From Ectocarpus siliculosus (lineage: Eukaryota > Sar > Phaeophyceae > Ectocarpales > Ectocarpaceae), in NCBI GenBank assembly GCA_000310025.1, contig FN649745.1, positions 1,408,828-1,472,827 of the forward strand: a DNA stretch of 64,000 nucleotides, in the 5' to 3' direction. Positions 19,860 through 33,300 of the stretch are shown piece after piece. The translations under genes were made by a program, and so were the position numbers. The notes beneath the pieces were generated by a model. It searched no databases, was not told where the DNA came from, and saw nothing but the letters and a program-made list of their open reading frames with translations. Numbering within the stretch: position 1 is the first letter of the stretch; each line of letters starts with the position of its first letter.

Positions 19860-22800
19860 ATGAAGTATCCGCGTCTGTCGGTCATCTCATGCTTGATGGG
19901 TGCTGCCTCAGCCGGCGGTCGGCGGCGGTGGGACGGTAGCCGTGTGCTCGCAGATGCCACCCCAACAACGTCAACAGCACCTTCGAGCCTGTACAGCAGC
20001 ACCAGCAGCAGCAGCACCGTAACCGCCGTAGCATCAGGCTCCGTCTCCACCGCGATTCTCTCCGGCTCGTCGTCAGCGACGGCTACCTTCACTACTACCT
20101 CAGCAGGCGCTACTGGTGAGCGAGCGACACTGCTGCTGCTGCTACTGCTGCTGGGGAACAAAAAAGTTGTAGTGTACAGCAGCAGCAGCAGTTAGTTGTG
20201 ATGATTACTGCTGTAGATTTGTAGATTATTAGTTCTCCCGGCGGGGGATGCCGCTGCTGGACAGCCGTACTGCTGGACAGCCGTACGCGGCGTACATGGA
20301 AGGTGTATGCATGGTTCTTATCCATAGGTGGCGTTTGTGCTGCATGTAGACTATATACAGCATCGGGAAGCCCAACATTGCCCAGAATAACGGCGTTATA
20401 GATAGACATTACCGATGCAACAATCGGTCGTTATTTTTCTGCCGCATGGTCTGGTCTGCTCACCACCGCTTGACAGCCGTCACGCCGTCACCGTTACAGC
20501 AGCAGACTACAGCAGTAGCAGTAGATACCTACACCCGGACCAGCGGACGGACGCCTGCCGTGGTCGCTAACCAACTGCCCAAAAACAAAGGGCGCACGCA
20601 CCCCTACGCAGCAGCACCAACGAGAGGATCGGAAGGACCCAGAGATGTCCACCAAACGCGATGATGGTTGTATCCATGAAGTAACAGACAAGAGAAACAA
20701 GAAAAAATACCCCAGAACGTGTGGCCTGCGAGGGCCGCCGACGATAATATCTGCTTGTGCGTGTGCACCGACGACACTTTCCTTGCCACGGGGTTTTTTA
20801 TTCTCCCGTCCTGAACAGTAGCCATGCCAACATCTCAACTGGGGGCAGCAACACAAAACGAGACGAGTCTAGCTCGAGACCAGCGATCGATCGAGCCCAT
20901 TCCGCCGAGGGGCAAACAAGGTTCAGGCTGATGCATAAAACTTCTTCGAAGAAGTAAATCAAGGCAACCTACCGCTACAGCAGTGTAAATCAAGTAGCAA
21001 AAATTGGGAATCCTGGGGAAGTAGCAAACATATTTCTCTCGCGGGTAGTTTGTGGTAGTAGGTAGATATGTAGTCGCCTTCTCTCTTTCGATAAAAATAT
21101 TCCCTTTGCAGCTATTGAAATTGAAATACTGCTGCGATCCACTGCTGGTTGTACTGAAACTGATGTGCAACATGTGACGTGTATCGTTGCCATTGTGCGT
21201 GTACTGCTGTAGTTGGTAGGCCTGATTACGGGTAGGGCTGATCGTCGTGGCGCTATGTACATGTCAGCATTGTCAACCGGTTGATCTCGCGATCGCTTGT
21301 GGATGAGCGGGATACATCGGTAGAACAAACGTGCCTTGCCTGGGTGCAACAATAGCGACGGCTACAGCTGTAGTAACTATTCGATGGTTTCGTGGACGAA
21401 CGCATGTTACAGTACATTGATTTGTGCGCTTCGCGGTTCGTTTCGACATTTGGCTGAAAAAGATGACGACGATGACGGTTCTGGCGACGATGACTCTGAA
21501 GGCGACGATGACGATAAGGAGGACAACGAGGACGACAACGAGGACGACGACGACGACAAGGTGGACGACGATGACGACGACGACAAGGAGGACGACGATG
21601 ACGACAAGGAGGACGGCGACGACGACAAGGTGGACGACGATGACGATGACGACAAGGAGGACAGCGACGACGATGGCCGAGAGGAGGAGGACGATAGCGG
21701 CAACGACGACGAAGAGGGGGACGATGGCGACGACGACAAGGTGGACGACGATGACGACGACGACAAGGAGGACAGCGACGACGATGGCCGAGAGCAGGAG
21801 GACGATAGCGACAACGACGACGAAGAGGGGGACGATGGCGACGAGCTGGATGACGACGAAAAGGAGGACAACGGCGAGGAGGAGAGCGACGCCGACCAGG
21901 ACGACGACGACGACGAGGAGGAGCAGGAGCAAGGCGTTTCGGACGACAGTTTCTCCTCGATCCAAGTCTTGAGACCGTCCGATGGGGAGGTGCTGATTCC
22001 CGACAGCAGCTACGAGGTGCGAGGGCGACGATTCGAGCTATGAATTAAACGCGAACAAACGACCGTGAACCGTCTGCTCTATCAGATGTTTTCGAGAAAC
22101 TTATTCTGCGCCGTTAATTGCAACTGTACCTACCGAATCACGGTGCTGAGCCCCCAACACTTTCATCAACTGCCCCCCCCCCTCCCTGCCTTCCCTCTGT
22201 CTGCGTTCATTCGGCCCATCCACACCAAACAACGACATACAAATCGGACCTACATACCTCCAAACATGGCTACCAATACGACCGCCTCTACCGTCGTATC
22301 ACGTGCATGCATACCACCCACCCTTGAAAAAATAAACGCCCATCAGCAAAAAAATCAACAACGAAACCACAATCACAGGTATCCTGGGCCGTCGACAGCG
22401 AGGAGGGGAGCAGCAGCCCCGACCTATTCCACGTCGACCTGTACGACTGCGGAGACAACCAGGCGTGCGGCAGCGGCAGCGGCAGCGGCAGCGGCGACGG
22501 CGGCTGCGTTGGCGGGGACCTGGTCCTGGCGCTTTGCCCCGAGGAAGGGTGCTACTCCGACGGCGGCGGCACGTGGGTCACCTTGCCAAAGGTAAAGAGA
22601 GCAAAGGCATGTGCTGAGGGGGAGAGCCACAAAAGGAGAGGATCGGGGGTGTTGTGGTTGGTTGGTTTGACGGGACTACAGAGAGTTCGAGGTATAATAA
22701 ATAAAGAAAGGCATGCTGAGGGAAGTAAGTCACAAAGGATAGAAAAATAGTGTGTAGCTTGACGGGGGCTAGAGAGAGCTCGAGATAAGAAAGGCGTGCT

Positions 22801-25504
22801 GAGGGGGGATCCGCAAAGGAGACGCATTGGGAGGGGGGTTGGGCAGGTATTCTTGCTGCTCGTGCTTGCTGCTGGTAAACATCAGGAAGACAGCTGAGTG
22901 CAAGAGTTTTTTTTCTTTTTATTGCGCGACGACGCGCATGTGACGATCGGCACGACCGATCGACTTTGCCTGCGCCTCGTGGACGCTGATGCCACTTTCA
23001 TTTTGATGCCGCTGTTGCTTTTCACCGAGATCTTTATCCCCTCCCCTTCGGTCGACCCACGTTCTTCAGGTCGATGATGGCCTTGGACCATACTTGAAGA
23101 TTGCGGTGTCTCCGGACGACGGAAGATACGATCCTGGGTGCAGCGGGTCGTTCACGATGGAAACAGCAGCAGAAGGTGGGGGTGCACACGTGTGTAAGAA
23201 TTGAACAGGGCGTCATGGCGATTGTTTTATTAAGTGTTGCAGTCAGTATCAAGGCGACCCTCACATCATCCAACACTGTTTCCGCCCATCCCCTCACCCA
23301 ACCAAAGAAGAACGCACGAAGTTTTTGCAGTTTTTGTTGGCGGGGGAGGAGGGGGGAGGTCAGGAAATATCTCAGATCTCGACGAAACATATCAGGGTGA
23401 AGCCACACACCGATTAGAGTTTTTGGTTCTTGCGCACTCGAAGTACTGGCGCAACGCAGCAGTCAGTGTATCTTCGCCTGCAGAAAAACCAACTTGATCA
23501 GGCGTGCTGCAAGAGGCCCGACCCGACCAACAATCGAGACTGTAGCTGGCTTGAGGGTACAGAGACCTCGCACGAACCCCCGCTTTCCGCGGGCCGTTTA
23601 TCCCATCTGTCGGGCCTCTCGAGGGCATGCGAGAAACCATGTGTACTACCACTTGTGAAATTCCCAAATTCATGGCATGGAAGACAATGGTGATGAGTGA
23701 CCTAGTGTACGACACAGAACCTGGGCGAGCCATGGTGCGCACTTCCATGCAAGAAAAAGCCCCCCCCCCCCCCCCCCCCCCCCCCTTGTTTGCCCTCCGG
23801 ATTGGGTTTTCCTCCCTTGGGAACCACCTTGTAAAACAAGCCCCCCCCCCCGGGTTTGCCCTCCGGGTTTGGGTTTTCGTCGCTTGGCAACGACGTTGTA
23901 AAACAAGCCCCCCACTCGGTGTTTGCCATCGGGGTTGGGTTTTCGTCGCTTGGCAACGACGTTGTAAAACAAGCCAATTCACTTCGTGAACTCGGCAACC
24001 AGGTTACCGTTTTTTTTTTTTACCCTCGTTTTTTTTTTGGCGGTAACCATAATGGTGGTCGAGTAGATCATGTTGTGCGGGGTCGAGAACCCTCACTCCG
24101 CGCAAGGGGGATGATCGCACCACGTTGTGTTTAAAATGGTCAAGCTTCCTCGAGGCAGCTACACAGTGCTTACAACTGTCTCTGGAAGTGAAAGCACCAG
24201 AAAATAAAATTAAGTCATACGTAGCTGTCATCCGGTACGCAAGGAAGTAAGCACAAGATGCCGAACACCCTTAGCAGGATGCAGCTCACCCTTCATGCGA
24301 CTCGCCAAATACCTCACGGCGCTTCGCGCTTGGTGGATGTGAGAGCCTGGTCCGGTGAGAACCCGGCATACTCCGTCCCGGCTTTGGTAGGGATGCGAGG
24401 TCAATGGTCAAACGACTACGGCATGCACGACTATGAGTACACCCCCCCCCCCCCCCCCCCCCCCATTATAAACACATGCTCTGGTCCAACTCCAGCAAAG
24501 GGGGAGGGCGGCTCATTCTTATGTAGTTTGCTGTTTGGAACACGTTACCTCACCGGCCAGATCAAAGTTTCGAGGGGTGGTCCGGCCAATTTTCGTTGAT
24601 CGGGGTCGGACGTCGGGGCGAGCTTGAAATGTACCAACCAACCTTGCTACTCACCTCACTCCTTTTGGTTCTTGCGGTACCTTTACCTTGTTCGCTAAAA
24701 TCTCTCCCCCGTTTCGCTCATTTCGCGGTGATGCACACCGTCCTGGTCTTACTTGGGTGGGGATGGACCGTGGTCGATTTTAACCGAAGAAGAGACGCAC
24801 GAAAGCACCAGCGGAGGCGACGACGATGAGGTAGAAAGTCTGGATGAACGACGAAGTTGAACCGGAACCGGAGCCGGCGGAAGATGAAGATGACGATGAA
24901 GATGACTGGTGCGACGCCTTGGGTACCATCCCATACCCACTGGAGGGAAACTTGACGGTGAGCGCTTCTAATAGTCGTCGTGAGTGGCACAACAACGGTC
25001 GTCGACGCGAGCGGAGCAACATTTTTCTCCTTTGAGTCGTTGCGTGTGGAGAAACAACGAAAATATATGTAGGCGTCCGGAAGGAACCCCGTTCCTTCTC
25101 CTGATCATGGCGCTGTGTTGCTATGGTACGGCAGAGCAATCTGTGGGGCGACGCCGCGCTGTACCGCCTCTGCCGAAGGTGATTTGATTGTGCGTATGCC
25201 CCCCTATTTCGCAAGCCTATCTGACGGTGCCCCCCTCGTACCCCCGCCTGGTCGCCTCGTTGTCGTTTTTCGCACAAAAAATGCGCGTTTTGTTATATTT
25301 CGTCCGCCAACACACGAAACAACAGGTGGTACTGCCCACCGACGTGGCGCGGGTGTCATGCCCCTCGCCCTTGACGGTCCGCGTGGCCGGGGGCACGCTG
25401 ACTGTAGCCGTGGACAGCGAGGTATGTCCGCACGAACACAGCAATAATAACAACATGATCGACGGGACGGCATTGCTTGGTTTTTTCGCGAGATTCGTTA
25501 TTGC

Positions 25505-25559
<55 letters not shown>

Positions 25560-25798
25560 ATTTACTGCCCTCGTCGTCGTCGTCATTGCTGGTGATGGCT
25601 GTGCTCGTGCTGTTGTACGTGGGTAAATTCACACGCACACAGGAGGAGCGCTGCTGCTGTGTGTGGTGGACGGCCGAACACAGCGTTATCCGTAGTGGGC
25701 CGTCCGCCGGCCTCTTCACGACTGCAGGCGAACCGACAACTTTTTGCTTGATTGGTGTTTTACTCGTTTAGCGTGGTTCGATTGCCGTTGCTGGGCAC

Positions 25799-25895
<97 letters not shown>

Positions 25896-27354
25896 CCTCT
25901 CCCTCTCCCTCTCTCTCCCTCCCTCCCTCCCTCTCTCTCTCTCTCTCTCTCTCCCTCCCTCTCTCTCTCTCTCTCCCTCCCTCTCCCTCTCTCTCTCGCG
26001 AGTGGTATCCTGGTGCGGTCTCTTGCTGCTCCTCCTCGGTAGAGGACACAGTTAGCAGCCTGGGACGAAATAGCAACCCGCCTGTTAAGCAGCATGCTCT
26101 GTGCAGCGACCACAAACCCCCGTGGTAACGCTGCACCCTGACGAATAGCCACTACAGTATTCCGGCAATAGCGACCTGCAGTACCGGCCCTGAATGGCGA
26201 CCATACTCCCTCCTGACGCTCGGGGTCGCAAAAACCCGGGCCCACCACTGCTCTATGAAACTGCCGGGCTGACCTACCAGACCCATCGACCGACCGCGTG
26301 CGTAAACGCCAGAGCTTATGGCGTCGTCGTCTCGATATTTGTAAACGAACCCGCCGTTTGCTCCGTCCAACCGGTCGATCATGTGCTAGTTAGACGCCGC
26401 CCCCGTGTGCCTTAGGGTCCGTCCTTGTCTCCGGGCACGTATTTTGTCTTTTTTCTGGCCTTCTTTTGTCTGCAAGCTGGGTTGTTGCAACCACCGCCGG
26501 GCCGGCTGTTGCCGGACTTGGGCAAATTAATCTGCCGTGAAAATATACAGAATCCGACAACCAACCCAACAACCACCGACCGGGTCGAGTACGAGGGAAA
26601 AGCACGCACAATTAACGACGACACCCAACAACAACAACAACAACGAATGCTATCTTCCTCTTTGCAGGCGGTGGTGTTCAGCGGGGTGCGCTTCGTGGTC
26701 GAGAGCGCGGCCAGCCTGATATTCAGCGCGAACGCCTCCACGGAGTTCACCGGCATCGACAACCTGGTAGGTGCAAGTAACCAGTTCCGCATCTTGCGCC
26801 GTACAATACCTCTTGGTTGTGTGCTTCCATCGCCTGCCTTGGGTGTAAGCAAGGGGTGTGACCGTGCCCATTTCACTTCACTGGTTTTTGTATCTGGTGA
26901 GCTTGTGACACTTACGAAGGGTGCCGCTGTAGCCGGCGGTTCTGGGGTGTGTTCGTGGCGCCTACTGCTTGTGTGCGACCCCGCAATATATTACCGCCTG
27001 TCTTGGCCAGTACTGACCGACTCTTTTTGGTTATAGGTGCCACGCGTGCTGCTGGGTGGTTAGTAGATGGTCGGTCCGCATGCCTTCGAACGTGCAGTTG
27101 CACGACGGCAAACATCTCGACAACGACAGCATCAATCTGCATGATGAGTGGAAACCAAGTTGAAACCAACCGAAAACTGTCCGCCGCATCGCCCACCCGC
27201 TGCTGCTCCCGGCGTGCATGTTTCGTAATGCCACCAACCACCGACCATGATTACCACATCAGCAAGGTAATGGTGGGGTCTTGAACGTGTCTGAGGACGG
27301 GACCGTCGAGATGAACGGGCTTGCTATCTTCCGCAACAACTCCGTACAGGTGCC

Positions 27355-27398
<44 letters not shown>

Positions 27399-30300
27399 GT
27401 ACTCATAGCCGCGTGCATGCTGTAGTTGTCTTTTACCGTTGACCTCGGTGTGGGATTCGCGAATCAACACCACGGGGGGCAGGTCGAGAATGATAGCCGC
27501 GAAATCGAGAGCGGGGCAAAACCAAACAGAGAGGCGAGATTTAGAGGCGGACAGGCGTACACGCACTATAGAGGGACTTAATGGAGGGAGAGGGGCTGAA
27601 CCTCGGTGACAACTAGTAAGCAGACCGCACCGCTTTTTTCTTCGAAGCTATTGCGATGCGTCCGCTCTTCTCAAAACTCTGTGGCACCAATCAATGCTCG
27701 AAAAAACCAACCCTGCAGTGCTTTGACACCAACATGCATGTGTACTATAGCATCGACCGCGCTGACCTGCTGACCAACAGGCTTGTTGCAGTTGGGGTGA
27801 AGGCAGAAACAATTGCTTCTGCAGGGCATGATGTGGTGTGTGTGTGGTTGTGTCGTGTCCCGCTCACTCACCCGCCAGCAATGAAGCTAGGTAGATCCTA
27901 GAGCACGTGAAACACTTCGCGTCGCCCAGCCACTAGATGAAAAAAAGAAAAACTTGCCTTGTCCGCCTCCTCCTCCTGCTTCTCGGTGACATTGCTTCCC
28001 TAGAACCAAGTTCAAGCACGTGTGCGTTACCCCGGCTGATACACGCCGAACCCGGGACGGTACAGATTGGCACAACATTTACTTGTTGTTGTCAACCGCA
28101 CTGAGACTGACGTCTTTTCATTGATTGACGGGTTAGCGCGATCGATGCTAACAATAAACACACACACACACGTGCATGGTGGCATCGTGTCGTAATCCTC
28201 CCACCACACCCACACACGAATCAATGCACGCGCGGATCTTCCAGGCAACCACACCAGAGACCCCCTGCAGCGGCGGGTCGATCTACAACAAGGGCATCGT
28301 CCGCCTTCGAGGCGGGGCAACCTTTGCCGACAACTTCGTCCACGGCTACTACTACAACGAGGAGGAGGAGGAGGAGGAGGAGGAGGAGGAGGAGGAGGAG
28401 GACGAAGGGACGGGCGGAGACGGTGGTGCCCTCTGGAACGGTGGCAGGTATGATTCACGATGTACGATGTTCGACCACCTTCTTTATGTTGGATGTATGA
28501 TCACCTTCTTGATATTGGATGTATGATCACCTTCTTTATGTTGGATGTATGATCACCTTCTTCATATTGGATGTATGATCACCTTCTTGATATTGGATGT
28601 ACGATCACCTTCTTCTTCTTCGTCATTGGACGTGTGTAGCCGGGAAGCAGGGATTTTTGGTCTTGTGTATTTTACAAGCATTGCCTGCGAGTTGGTGGGG
28701 GGAGGGGGCCCCGCGGTTTCGTTGCCATGTGCTCCACCAGCCAGGTGACGGATTAACTGACTGACTTGACAGCCAGGTAACCCGTGAAAGGTTGTGCGTG
28801 GCGCGCATGGTTTGCTTTGCTGCCTCGGAGCTTTGCTGCCTCGGAGCTTTGCTGCCTCGGAGCTTTGCTGCCTCGGCGCCTCGGCGTGGTGGCTTGCTAT
28901 CCTGCTGAAGCGTGCTTTTCTTGCGTACAGAGTTGAACATTCTTGTAGTTTCCCACCTCTTTAACTCCGTCTTGTACCTTGTCATTTAACTCTGTCTTGC
29001 ACCACTGTCTGTCTGTATCAGTCAATCCCCGTGGGTGACTCGTTCGCTCATTTATCCGGGCATGAATTTTTGCACAACATGCACGTGGACGGTCGTTAGG
29101 GGTTGTGGCCCCGCTGTCGGCGTGAGAAAAAAAAAGAACCATCACATCCATCCACAACACCACCCCCGTCAAACCAGGACCCGCTTCACTACAGCAGCGG
29201 GGTCGTCGCATCGAAAAACCAGAAACAGAAAAAAAAAATCAAGCATGGTAGAGGTCACAGAATGACAAATCGCTCGTGCCGACCGGCTTTTCCTACAGAC
29301 CGGGCCCACAGTTGAGAGAAATATTTCGCAAAAAGAACCAGAGGCTCGAATTTAGAACTTACGGTTAAGGAACACAGCTCGGCGGTTGATCCTCGACTAA
29401 ATTTATCTCTGGTACACATCTATCTAGAATATATAACAACCTGTGTTCGGCAGCAGTGCTGGAGATGAAATATGAAAGTAAGCCTCGACCCGACTTTGTC
29501 TTGCTCATCTCCGGGCTTGTGCTGTAGGGACTGCCTACGCAAAAGAAAACGAGCATATTATGCACGCAGACCCTAACCGATGCTACATGTCATCCAGTAT
29601 GTTTTCTTGCTTAGAAAAACCCTCGTATCGTATGTACAGCATGATGAGAAAGAAGTAGCTCGCGGAGCTGCCGACAGTGCTAAAAGAGAGAAAAACAAAT
29701 CCATGCCGGGGGTCGAACCCGGAATCTCCCGCTTCGTAGGCGGACGCCGTATCCAATTTGGCCACACGGACGATGGGGATTCCGTCAAATTGGTAGATTT
29801 AATGTCTTGTACGCCCACTAGGGTGTTCCTGCGTATTATGGCCGGTTTTCCCTCGAATCTTGTGCGTTATTCTCAACACACTTTTTGGCGATGTTCTTGA
29901 GAGCAAAGGAGGTGTCACGAAGAAAATAAAAAATTGATGGCGGATAGAACCCCTGCAGCACGAGGGTGAGGCTGGCGGAGGCAACTCGGTAGGCACAGCT
30001 ACATACCATACCGCCCCCCCGCAATTGTTTGGCTCATTGGCTCTTTATCCCAGTTTGGTTCATATAGCAATACGCATAGGGGGCCCCGTCGGGGATGGAA
30101 GTGCAGTGTCTCCCCCGCTGTAGTCCGGGGATGGCAACCGAACGTCCCCTGATCAAAGCACATGGCATCGCCAGGGTTGGCTTGGTTTAGTATCCCCCCC
30201 TTTCCAGAGCTGGCCCTCTGAAGTAGTTTGGGTCTGATCCAGAAGATTAAGATTCATCGGGAGTCATGCACAAAAATCTTCCGAAGCCAAGCCTGGAGGG

Positions 30301-33300
30301 GGCCCTAGGTTTGTGGATGACCCGGCGAGTCGTACAGCAGTACATGCCTCGGAATCGATAGCAACTCCTTCCTCTTTTCCTGTGTACGACGTACGCCGAT
30401 GTGTGATGATCACATTTGTTAGGATACTGTTCGATGCGGGAGCGAACCTGGAGGGCAACGGGGTCGAGGGCGGCGGAAACGGAGGCGGTTTGTGGAACGA
30501 GGGCTTCGTCAAGTTCGGCCAAGAGGCGACCTTCACTCTCAACGTGGTACGTGGTGGGGGACTATGTAGATCCCCGCTATTCACGAACTACGCCAGGCAT
30601 CCACAAACAACGCTAATTCTCTGCTGGACGCTACGTTGTTGTACATGTAGCTCAAGAATTATGACATGGGGGCATGCACCCTTCGATGTAACGAGGGGTG
30701 TTTGTTTTCCTAACTACCTCCGTGAGAAGAAGCTACGGCAGTACCGAGGCCTAGATTTCCTCAACGGAATCGGTGGGGTACATGAGAATCTGTCCACGAG
30801 CGCGGGGTCGTAGCTGTACGTGCCCCGTCCACCCTTTTTATGGAAACTTGTTCAAATGTTTTTTTTTTTTTCTGGCTCCCTCATTTTTCTCTATATTCTC
30901 TGACAATTGTACATGGTGCGCAACACCCCTTTTTTTTGCGTTTGTTTCTCGCAGGTCGAGGGCAGTGGCGGGGGAGGAGGCGTGTTCAACCAGGGGGGGC
31001 TCGTCCGGTTCGAGGGAACTTCGACCTTTTCCCAGAACGAAGCTTTCGTGAGTGTGTGTACTTGCCGTGTTCGTGTGTTTTTCGTTATCAACATCGACCG
31101 CGCTAGCAGGCTGACTGATGAAAGATGGCAGTCTTGTAGCGGCAAAAGAACGCGAACTAAGGGTTCTATGGACGATGGGGGCGCTCGAGGGAGACACAGA
31201 GAGAGACGGGGGGGGGGGAGAGAACGAGAGAGCGAGAGAGGCAAAGACACACAGACCGAGATCGCGAGGTCGAGAGAGAGAGGAAGCGAAACAGAAGGCG
31301 GGAAGGACTTGGGAGGGGAGAAGGAGAGAGAGCGGGGAGGAAGTTGGCCTGAGATGGTACAGAGGTGGACATCCACCCCCCTTCCCCAAAATGTCGGATG
31401 TCCTCGCCCCCTTGTGAAGGTCTCCACAAGGGGGCGAAGGCATCCGACATTTTGGGGAAGGGGGGTCGACCTCCACCTGTGTATAGGTGGCTTGTATTCA
31501 AGCACGTGCCGCGGGCGAGCCGCTCATTCGCCCGATCGTTACTCGTTAGCCCAGATGCGATACCAACTCGACGGGCCTTGCCGACACCCCTCGCCATTGG
31601 TGTAAAACGTATCTCAAGAAGAAATTTCTCTCCGTAACAAGTTCAGTCTAGAGTTTCTTTTCACACGGGTTTTTCGTGATTGGTAGACACAAGGCCTCGA
31701 AACCGCTGACAACAAACATCCACGACGACGAAGTGCCACAATATAAATATATATTATATTACTTCGTCCGCTCTCGCTAATCGCAGTCCTGAACATGCTG
31801 TTCTTGCACTCCTACAAGCTCACGTTTCTCCATCCTTGTTCCTTTCTCTCTTTCTTTCGTTCTTTCGTTCTTTCGTTCTTTCTTGTTTTATGTCCTCCTT
31901 TTGCCTCTCTCCTTCTTTCCGTCTTTCCTTCTTTCCTTCGTTATTTCTTTCTTTCTTGTCGTCCTTCCTTGTTATTTTATTCTTTGTTTTTTTTCCTTCT
32001 TTCCTTCTCGTTTTCGTCCGTTCCTTCTTTCCTTCTTTCTTGTTTTATGTCCTCCTTTTCCTTCCCTCCTTCATTCCTTCTTTCCTTCTTTCCGTCTTTC
32101 CTTCTTTCCTTCTTTCCTTCTTTCCTTTGTTCTTTCTTTCTTTCCTTCCTGTTGTCCTTCCTTCTCTTTTTCGTCCTTTCTCTATTTCCTTCTTTTCCTT
32201 CCTTCCTTCTCCCCTTCCTTCCTTCTCCCATCTTTCGTTCGTCCGCCGCTTCAGGACGGTTCCGCCTTCGTGAACTCCGCCGGGGGCAGGGTGGCCGTGG
32301 GGCAGGAGATGTCCATTATAGACAACGTCTCGCAGGTAACAATGAAACAAGAGATACGCAAATCTCCAGAACAGATCACACGTCACCGAGGAAATGAAAT
32401 ATATATTGAACCGCGAAAAAGAGTAACACCGGCCGTACACGGGTTTCTACTTTTTTTTTTTCTATGGGACGGTGAACCCCTCAACGCTCGCACGCACTCA
32501 GGCATGCGCTTCGTTCTGGGTTTGTCGCTCCTCTTCCCCTTCGCATACGTTCTCCTCATGCCCTTCACTCACGCGCTTCCCTTTTTGATTTTCTTCTACG
32601 CTCTCTCCCCCCGGCCGTCCCCGTCTTTGGATTCGATGGATTCTCTCCACCCCAGGAGGATGAAAGCAGCGTAGCGGGAGCGGTCTGGAACCAGGCTGAT
32701 TCAGTTGTGTTCTGCACAGCAATGGTGTCATGGGAAGGAAACAGGTGTGTTTGTGAGATTCCATTCTCCTTCATGTAGCATTCTCAACTGTTTCGTCTCT
32801 GGTACCATTTACGGTTCTCCCTCCTTCTCCACCCACACCCCCATCCATCTACACGGAACATGGGAGGACCATAACGGGAGGCAACCCTTTCCTTTTTGGC
32901 TTTTGTGCTTGCTGCTGTTTCGTACGCCAAAGCCAAAAGCAACCCAGAACCTTTTTCCGTCACGCAGATGTTGCGCTCCGCAGTATTTCTTGGCCTCGTC
33001 CTTCGTGGCAAGAGCGAAAAAATGACGGAAGTATCGTGAAGACCACAGCTATTTTTTTTTATTGGGCAATGGATGTCACTGAGTTGAGAAAGTTCCACGG
33101 TGTCAGAAACAACGTGCAGGAGCAGCGCTGCATACAAATGCCCCCCTTGGAATTCGCACGTGTTTGTTTCGTATGTGGAAAGTGCTGACAAACGGTTCAC
33201 AATTGTACATGCGTAACCGCTTCCTACCCCCCTCGATCGCGCTTGTCGTGTCGTCAATATGTCGCAATCCTGGCATGGACCAGTGGCTACCAAGCCGGGG

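Noticed and set aside
21273-21965. Minus-strand Val/Leu-rich ORF that looks like a membrane protein
   Set aside because: It is the antisense reading of the GAC/GAG-rich acidic exon, and the hydrophobicity follows automatically from that repeat.
23880-23975. Resemblance of CGACGTTGTAAAAC to the cloning-vector lacZ/M13 primer region
   Set aside because: The match is limited to a short stretch, lies within a diverged tandem genomic repeat, and recurs at 42410-42500 with copy-specific differences. Vector contamination would be identical and would continue into flanking vector sequence.
25744-26248. Ser/Leu and Arg/Glu ORFs across the CT tract
   Set aside because: Pure dinucleotide repeats leave frames open on both strands, and nothing else supports coding.
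28490-28615. CRISPR-like array of 26-bp repeats
   Set aside because: The repeats are directly adjacent with no unique spacers, and the surroundings are a eukaryotic intron.
31795-32674. Long Phe/Ser/Leu ORFs and antisense Lys/Glu/Arg ORFs
   Set aside because: They translate a simple TTCC/TTCT tract that serves as intron 11 sequence before exon 12.
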